From: Phlyctochytrium arcticum
Lineage: Eukaryota > Chytridiomycota > Chytridiomycetes > Chytridiales > Chytridiaceae
DNA: 64,000 nt
NCBI GenBank assembly: GCA_025602905.1
Contig: JAHLKI010000001.1
Location: forward strand, 868,001-932,000
Direction: 5' to 3'
Below are positions 53,581-64,000 of the stretch, piece after piece (position 1 is the stretch's first letter; each line of letters starts with the position of its first letter). The translations under genes and the position numbers were made by a program. The notes beneath the pieces are model-generated. The model had not been told where the DNA came from, did no database searches, and saw only the letters and a program-made list of their open reading frames with translations.

Positions 53581-55446
53581 ATGTCGTCGGGAACAGCCGC
53601 CGGCATACGGATTACCGTCCCCACGAGGATAGTTGATATTCTACTTGCCGTCCTGCTCGCAGCAGCGTTGCGGTATGGGACATGGTTTCAAATTGGCGAA
53701 GTGTACATTTGGTGGGTTTTGGTCCATGGGGGAGAGCTCGGATGGCTTCGAACAAGAGAGAAAAAGATGATTGCTTCGCCCGAATGGCAGACTGATGGCG
53801 ATACTACGCGTCTTCAGGTTTCATCCAAGATTACGCCGCCGAAAAGGAGTTCTCGATCAGTAGTGGCTTCTGGGTACCACTTTAAGGATGGCAGCAGGAA
53901 GCCTCGCTTGAACGCTAAGGATAGGGCCGGGTCACGGACTACGGATGAACATGATGGCTGTGAACGAGATGGTGGGAAATATTTGCAGGTTCAGTCAGGC
54001 AGAGCAGCAGCTAGGAAGCTAAAAGACTCGGGGACAGCAAACTATCAATTACAAGTTACCATAACGCCGCCTGTGCTGGGAACAGATGACGAGACAAACG
54101 TGGAAGACCTTACAGCTGTAGCAAGCGCACCAGCAACAGCTTCAGCGGGATGGGATTTGGCATCGGTGACAGATACAGTTTCCACCTTGGTCAATAACAC
54201 ACACACTGAGGACGAGTCGTCGCTGAATGATTCATATTCAGGTCCACTAGTGGACGAAAGCTCGCCGGTGGGAATGGGAGATGTCCGGGAGGACTTGGAT
54301 GATTCTGATGACGGAGACGTTCGTTTCTTTACGACTTTTGAAGGACCCAGGGAAGAAAATTACAATTTTTTGGGTTTACCCACCACACTGCGGCATGGTC
54401 ATGGAACAACTAGCTCGTTTTCAATGTCACGTTCTAGTCTCGACAGCTTATCGTCTCTGGGATCCGGAACGTCACAAACAATGTTTCCCATTCCGAGGAT
54501 AGATGACCCACCAGATGAAAAGTCGGAACTGTCTGCCGACCTGACCGCGTTCGTGTCAAAGATCCACAATTTGTATGATTCAAACCCCTACCTTCCAACC
54601 TTCTCCCGCACCCATATCGCCAAGTTTTTGCTCTCAGCCAAACTCGCCAAGGGAAAAGAAGAGGACGCCGTAAAGGCGTTTGATGCGACGATTGAGTGGC
54701 GACGGAAGAATAACTATGAGCAGTTGTTTTTTGAGGACTTTAGCGACTTGGAAGCTACAGGCAAGCTATACTTTCATCCCGATGGACACAGTCAGGAACG
54801 AATTTGGCATACAGCTGCCGAGAAAGCAGCGTGGGGCCAAAAAGCTGCTGCAAAAGGACGAGGGCGGGGCAAGGATGTGGGCGGCAAGGCCATAGCTGCA
54901 AGCAATACCTCTCCCGCGTCATCCCTCGCTGAGCTGGCTCAGACTTCGCGTGCCATTCCAATTTTAGTCTGGCAGGCCGCTCGACATTTGATGTGCGCAA
55001 ACCAAACTGAGCTTGCTCGTACGGTCCGCTACCTTGTCGCCACAGTCGAAAAGGCCAAACGGGCTCATCAGCTTTCCACCCGCGTCATTGTCGTCATTTC
55101 CCGCCTGGACGTTCAAACTCCCAACAAGGACCCTGCCCTCCTCCGACTCCTGCTTTCCACGTTTCAGACCCACTATCCATGCCATCTAGAGAAACTATAC
55201 CTTTTCCCGAAAACGATGCTCCTGACCATGGGATGGAACGTCGCCAAGGTGTTTTTGAATACGGATATCCGGAACAGGATATGTATTTTAGGGGAAGGCG
55301 AATGGAAGGATGTAGTTAGGAAGGAGGTTGGGGTCCAGGGGCTTGGTGATGGCTTTGTGCGGGGGGACATTGCTGGAGTTGAGGCTGGGGAAGACGAAGA
55401 ACCCGATTCTAGAGAGGGCTCACGCAGCGACGTCTCAAAGACGTGA
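53581..55446 (+). CDS. Sec14-like CRAL-TRIO lipid-transfer protein with N-terminal hydrophobic segment
   Basis: Single exon, 621 residues, unusual in this intron-rich genome. Residues ~20-50 are hydrophobic (ILLAVLLAAALRYGTWFQI, YIWWVLVHG) and may anchor it. Residues 55-310 are low-complexity, Ser/Asp-rich and probably disordered. CRAL-TRIO N is at ~320-385 (FSRTHIAKFLLSAKLAKGKEEDAVKAFDATIEWRRKNN) and the lipid-binding domain at ~458-600 (IPILVWQAARHL, VIVVISRLDVQTPNKD, HYPCHLEKLYLFPKTMLLTMGWNVAKVFLN). These proteins exchange phosphatidylinositol and other lipids between membranes. A glycine/lysine insert (KAAAKGRGRGKDVGGKA) splits the domain near 420. Confidence 0.85.
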   Translation: MSSGTAAGIRITVPTRIVDILLAVLLAAALRYGTWFQIGEVYIWWVLVHGGELGWLRTREKKMIASPEWQTDGDTTRLQVSSKITPPKRSSRSVVASGYHFKDGSRKPRLNAKDRAGSRTTDEHDGCERDGGKYLQVQSGRAAARKLKDSGTANYQLQVTITPPVLGTDDETNVEDLTAVASAPATASAGWDLASVTDTVSTLVNNTHTEDESSLNDSYSGPLVDESSPVGMGDVREDLDDSDDGDVRFFTTFEGPREENYNFLGLPTTLRHGHGTTSSFSMSRSSLDSLSSLGSGTSQTMFPIPRIDDPPDEKSELSADLTAFVSKIHNLYDSNPYLPTFSRTHIAKFLLSAKLAKGKEEDAVKAFDATIEWRRKNNYEQLFFEDFSDLEATGKLYFHPDGHSQERIWHTAAEKAAWGQKAAAKGRGRGKDVGGKAIAASNTSPASSLAELAQTSRAIPILVWQAARHLMCANQTELARTVRYLVATVEKAKRAHQLSTRVIVVISRLDVQTPNKDPALLRLLLSTFQTHYPCHLEKLYLFPKTMLLTMGWNVAKVFLNTDIRNRICILGEGEWKDVVRKEVGVQGLGDGFVRGDIAGVEAGEDEEPDSREGSRSDVSKT

Positions 55447-55777
55447 GGCTTCCAATTGCGGCTATTCGTCAATTTGTAGTGTTCGCCCGCAGTAGACCAA
55501 TCCTTAGGTAGGGTAAAGAATACCTAAGAGTCTGCCCATGCGTACCATCCTTAATGTATTATCGTCAATGAAGTCCCTAATAATATCACGTTTTCTAATA
55601 ATCACTAGCACTGTCACTAGCAGCAGCCAGCTTGTCCCGAAATCTCTGGGAATCTCTGGATGTCATCTGCGCAGCAGTCACGTGCACGGACGGTTCATTG
55701 ATTCAAATTCGCACCACCGCAGGAGCGTAGATCGCCAATCGCGAACGGAAAGCAACTGTTACAATCAAAACGGTATC

Positions 55778-56451
55778 ATGGGCAAGAAGAATAAGGAAAC
55801 ATACGCCCAGGCGACGACTGCTTCGAATGCGCAAGCAGACCGGGAGAACGTCAAGCTTACCAGTTCAGGCAAGAAGCAGCAGCTGGATAAGCAGAATGCT
55901 CAATCCACCACCATCCCATCTCCCACCGCGCAAGCTTCCGCAACCGCCAACGCCGTAGCCGCATCTGCATCAAATGCCGCTGCCCAGCAAGCCTTTGTTG
56001 TTCGCCGTCTGCTCACATCCTACCGCCTGACCACCCCACAATCATTAAAGTTGATTGATGCCTACCTCGTATTTGTCATGCTCACGGGAATCATACAATT
56101 TCTCTATGTGATTCTTGCGGGAACGTTTCCGTATAATAGTTTTTTGGCCGGGTTTGGTGGAAGTGTCGGCAGTTTTGTTTTGGCTGGTGAGTGTTTGTCC
56201 GGTTTTTTACGCCAGAGATGTGGTGCCTCTGCTAATCGGGTCTTTTTTTTTCAAGCAAACTTGCGCATGCAGGTTAACCCCGAGAACAAGGAATTTGCGA
56301 GTACATCACCGGAACGGTATGTTCTTTTTTGTGCAGATTTTGTATGTTATGATATGGAACTAATCCACTTTTGCACACGTACAGGGCTTTTGCCGATTTT
56401 GCCTTTGCCAGTCTCATCTTGTTTGGATTTGTAGTCAACTTTCTTGGATGA
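55778..56451 (+). CDS. OST2: oligosaccharyltransferase subunit OST2/DAD1
   Basis: Exons 55778-56186, 56256-56316, 56385-56451; 178 residues. The first ~70 residues are Gln/Ala/Ser-rich and lysine-containing, absent from the ~115-residue animal DAD1. The rest is a typical DAD1 with three membrane spans: [99 protein letters not shown], ending in the conserved NFLG. It is a subunit of the ER complex that transfers the lipid-linked glycan to asparagines, so the only N-glycosylation core gene in the window. Confidence 0.95.
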
Positions 56452-56759
56452 ACCTTTGTTCCCAATCTCTTCTTGTACAAACAATATACCTCTAGTGGGT
56501 CTCAAGACTCCTACTTCTCTTTTGGATTTAAATTCAAGTGGTCGAATGTGCCAATGTAACTTGGATGGAGGATGTGCTGCCATTTCATCTTTCTCATACT
56601 TTCGCAACCAATGCAAATATGAAGATGCACTTATATTTTATCCAGATCCGAAGTTCCTCCCATAAGACTGGAGTATTTAACGACTTTGTGCGACCTCATC
56701 AAAAGGATGACATTTCTCAACATAAACATTTCTCAAAGTTGCGTGATCGCATCCAAGCA

Positions 56760-57176
56760 ATGTCCTCGATAGATAGAGAATACATGCTTCAGGCCATCGC
56801 AGAGGCCAACCACTCTGTACCTGTCCCAAGTGCCTACTGCGTCGGCGCTATACTAGTCAGCACGGACGACAAGGTCCTGTCAACAGGATTCTCACGCGAA
56901 TTGCCGGGTAACACCCATGCCGAAGAATGCTGTCTACTCAAGCTCGGGACATCAATTGAGCGGGCATCCGGAGCTACAATTTACACGACGATGGAACCCT
57001 GTGGGGAACGACTCTCGGGGAATAGGCCATGCGCAAAGCGACTGGTAGAAGCAAACGTTAAACGAGTGGTGGTGGGAATACCCGAGCCACCGAATTTCAT
57101 CGTAGCATGTCAGGGAACCGTACTGCTGCGTGAAAAGGGAATCATTGTAGATTATCTGGATGGTTTCGAAGGTTGA
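56760..57176 (+). CDS. RIB2-like zinc deaminase (riboflavin pathway type)
   Basis: 138 residues from the ATG at 56760; the frame is open upstream to 56538 but that part is not conserved. Cytidine-deaminase fold: QAIAEANHSVPVPSAYCVGAILVS, catalytic HAE at 53-55 (NTHAEECCL), TTMEPCGERLSGNRPC with zinc Cys 81 and 91, then VKRVVVGIPEPPNFI. It most resembles the C-terminal deaminase of fungal Rib2 (DRAP deaminase), which deaminates a riboflavin intermediate. It lacks the pseudouridine-synthase half of yeast Rib2, as do stand-alone deaminases of many other fungi. Confidence 0.8.
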   Translation: MSSIDREYMLQAIAEANHSVPVPSAYCVGAILVSTDDKVLSTGFSRELPGNTHAEECCLLKLGTSIERASGATIYTTMEPCGERLSGNRPCAKRLVEANVKRVVVGIPEPPNFIVACQGTVLLREKGIIVDYLDGFEG

Positions 57177-57404
57177 TGCACTTGCTAGTGTGATGAAGAT
57201 TTATTCACATTTACTGATTCCAACTCTTACAGAATTATGTTTAGCGCCCAATAAGCACATTGTCGAACTATCCCACCAATCACCATGAGATTTTGTTCGG
57301 AAACCATCTGAATTCCATCAATTTTTACAAAAGCGCCTGGAAACCTCGGCAAAAACTTCCCAAAACCATCTACTGCACTACACGTAAATTTACAATAATT
57401 AATC

Positions 57405-59360
<1,956 letters not shown>

Positions 59361-59566
59361 TCTTAAAGGTGGTTTGGGGGTTGAAAGATCTGTGAACAAG
59401 TGTGCTCGACGTACATAGTCTGGCGCGCAGTAGTTTTCGCGTGTCCTGCCAATTTTATTGTTGCTATGGCAATTGACATCAGCACATTGAATCCCGCTCA
59501 AATTCGGCTCAATAGACTTGGCCTCAAGGAATCATTGTTAGCGTTCACGGACGTTAGTACTTCAAA

Positions 59567-60134
59567 ATGGCTTCTGCGACACCAAGTGTGCCCGCACTGT
59601 TGCCTTTAGGTAATTATGAGCAAGTATAAATGTGCCCGACTTTTACTGAACGCGGGTCCGATTGTTTCTAGAGCTCGTAGATCGCTGTATCGGCTCGCGC
59701 ATATGGGTCGTAATGAAGTCAGAGAAGGAGTTTGCAGGGACTTTACTTGGTTTTGACGACTTTGTCAGTAAGTACCAGCTGCTTTATTCCTCGATTGCCT
59801 TAAAGCTGATTGTCGTGCGCAGATATGGTTTTGGAGGATGTAACGGAATAGTGGGTGACATTTGGTTACATTCCGGGACGCTCATCTAATGGCGTCTTTT
59901 TAGTGAGAATACCCCTGAAGGGAGAAAGATTAACAAATTGGATCAAATTCTTCTGAATGGCAACAATATCTGCATGGTAAGCGGGGCGCACATCATTGTA
60001 TATCCAAGTCCGCTTGCTAATTTGCTTTATGCAACTTCAGTTCATTCCCGGTGGAGAGTAAGTTTTGAGCGGCTCGCAAGTTTGGCATCCTTCTAATCAT
60101 CACCCTTCGTGACTCTAGGCCGCCGTCTTCGTAG
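59567..60134 (+). CDS. LSM5: U6 snRNA-associated Sm-like protein LSM5
   Basis: Six very small exons: 59567-59609, 59672-59767, 59823-59850, 59904-59976, 60041-60057, 60119-60134; 90 residues. Sm fold: [45 protein letters not shown] (Sm1), then [19 protein letters not shown] (Sm2 with GNNI), which is diagnostic for LSM5. It joins the LSM1-7 and LSM2-8 rings in mRNA decay and splicing. The last intron splits GGE and adds a short PPSS tail; if it is retained the protein simply ends at GGE. Confidence 0.93.
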
Positions 60135-60736
60135 TCCCAAGTCATACCTTTTTGGTATTTTTGTAAATATTCTTCGAATATGATTTTTCATATTTCATCT
60201 TCAACAAGCGATGGTAGCGAGCGCATTAAGTTGCCTGTGCAAAACCCCCATTGGCCTACTAGTGGGACGAAACCAATGTCTATTTCACAGATGTACCATA
60301 TTCCTAATTCCTCACAAACAAGATACCACAATGTTCTATAAATCCACGATTTCTGGAGGCTGACCGGCTGGCTGGCGGCGTTTTACTCCAGCAGCCAAAG
60401 CAGCGATCCTGGCAAACATTCCCAGACTTTGTTGACGCCGAAGGTAGTTTAGTTTCTTCCAAGGCCTTTTATGCCCTGTCCTGTCCATAGGCCCATTTAC
60501 AGATTCTATCGTTGTATTTGTCGCCTTTTCTGCAGGAAAAAATTGCAACCCGCGCTTGGCTCTTTCTTTCGTCACTGGGTCTCGTTTTGCACCAACCCAG
60601 CGAGCTTGTAGCAGGATTTTACTTTTTTCGGGCAACCGTCTTTGTGGTCTGGACGGACTTCTTCTATCGTTGTGGCCTTGAAGAGATTGCTTAGACTGTT
60701 CAACGCACTCACCACTCCTTTGGATCTCCTGGACAC
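60135..60736. other. intergenic, nothing recognised
   Basis: Contains the promoter of the SRPK gene. The minus-strand frame over 60336-60851 overlaps the SRPK start and is not recognisable. Confidence 0.5.
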
Positions 60737-63464
<2,728 letters not shown>

Positions 63465-64000
63465 TGCGGCTTCGGAACCTATTTCTTTTTGTAGCAGCAT
63501 CAAGAAGACATGGAATACCATCATCGTCTGCCACTTCACGTGCTCTGCCATGTTTCCCTGAATTGGACATGTTCGACCACCCCTATCATCCTCGGGCTTA
63601 CTTGCACTTCTACTGTTAGCCCCTTCCTCCAGTGCATGTACTTTGTACCTTACATCCCACTTTCGTTTTCACAACGATATTAGTCTTTTTTGCTCGGTAG
63701 ATCATACTTGTTTATTAGTGATTGGACTTGCGAAATTATTTATACCCGCGGTGAAACTCGCGAACTCGGCCAAGTGGCCATATCCACCATCTGCCCGTCA
63801 GAATCGTACGCTGCCGATCTTGCTATTGCTACATCTTTCCGAACCCTCCTCCTCATAGGGAGAACCGCCTTGAGTACCGACTGGAATGCTTTTCAGACAG
63901 GACAGTCCTTTCCACCTGGTGCTTCTGTTCCTATCAACATACATCCTCCCAATCACCGGCGAGGAAGTTTATTCGGAATTCCTCAAGCTCTCACAGTACT
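63465..64000. other. 3' flank, nothing recognised
   Basis: No secure gene to the window end. A short frame at 63643-63858 is not recognisable. Confidence 0.5.

Overview
The window is nuclear DNA of a fungus. Almost every gene is split by short GT-AG introns of about 50-70 nt, and several families point to fungi: a PKR1-type V-ATPase assembly factor, an OCH1-type glycosyltransferase, Sec14, SRPK, OST2, RVB2 and a chromodomain Ty3 retrotransposon. A TypA/BipA GTPase with a mitochondrial-type presequence, a DM9 protein and DUF5672/GT47 glycosyltransferases suggest an early-diverging (perhaps zoosporic) lineage, but that placement is an inference. All gene models below were spliced by hand; where I added up the exon lengths the reading frame closed.

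1-16.5 kb: two tandem TypA/BipA paralogues (the first cut by the window start) flank an unrecognised decayed gene. Then come GGPP synthase, a PKR1-domain protein, an OCH1-like glycosyltransferase sharing a divergent promoter with PKR1, a secreted I9-type inhibitor and a secreted prolyl oligopeptidase. 16.5-22 kb: a broken second prolyl oligopeptidase ends just before a 5'-truncated chromovirus.

22-46.7 kb is the remarkable part, a duplicated glycan-biosynthesis locus. In order: a sugar-nucleotide/triose-phosphate type transporter (TPT-A), a DUF5672 glycosyltransferase, MsrA, then a left arm of exostosin/GT47 glycosyltransferase, an SDR-TIM fusion enzyme, and convergently an FAD oxidoreductase-SDR-TIM triple fusion. 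A 3.5-kb spacer carries a second transporter copy (TPT-B), and the three arm genes then repeat in mirror image. The central part of the arms is nearly identical, with no net indel over about 5 kb. Ten glycan genes (nine in this locus plus the distant OCH1-like gene) carry the hexamer ACGCGT, often twice, about 45-140 bp upstream of the start codon, while I saw none upstream of the housekeeping genes. This looks like a co-regulated glycan regulon under an MCB-like (MBF-type) element. The proposed joint role, making, exporting to the Golgi and transferring an unusual sugar to a surface glycan, is inferred from family membership.

46.7-64 kb: a four-TM protein, a membrane-anchored METTL24/FkbM-like methyltransferase, a DM9 protein, a Sec14-like protein, OST2/DAD1, a RIB2-like deaminase, RVB2, LSM5 and an SR-protein kinase. 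Two copies of a hairpin-rich repeat lie in this part of the window, one as a dimer inside an intron of the right-arm exostosin gene. Other relics include a decayed copy of the GGPPS-PKR1 locus at 27.8-28.5 kb and a DUF5672 glycosyltransferase fragment at 26.1 kb.
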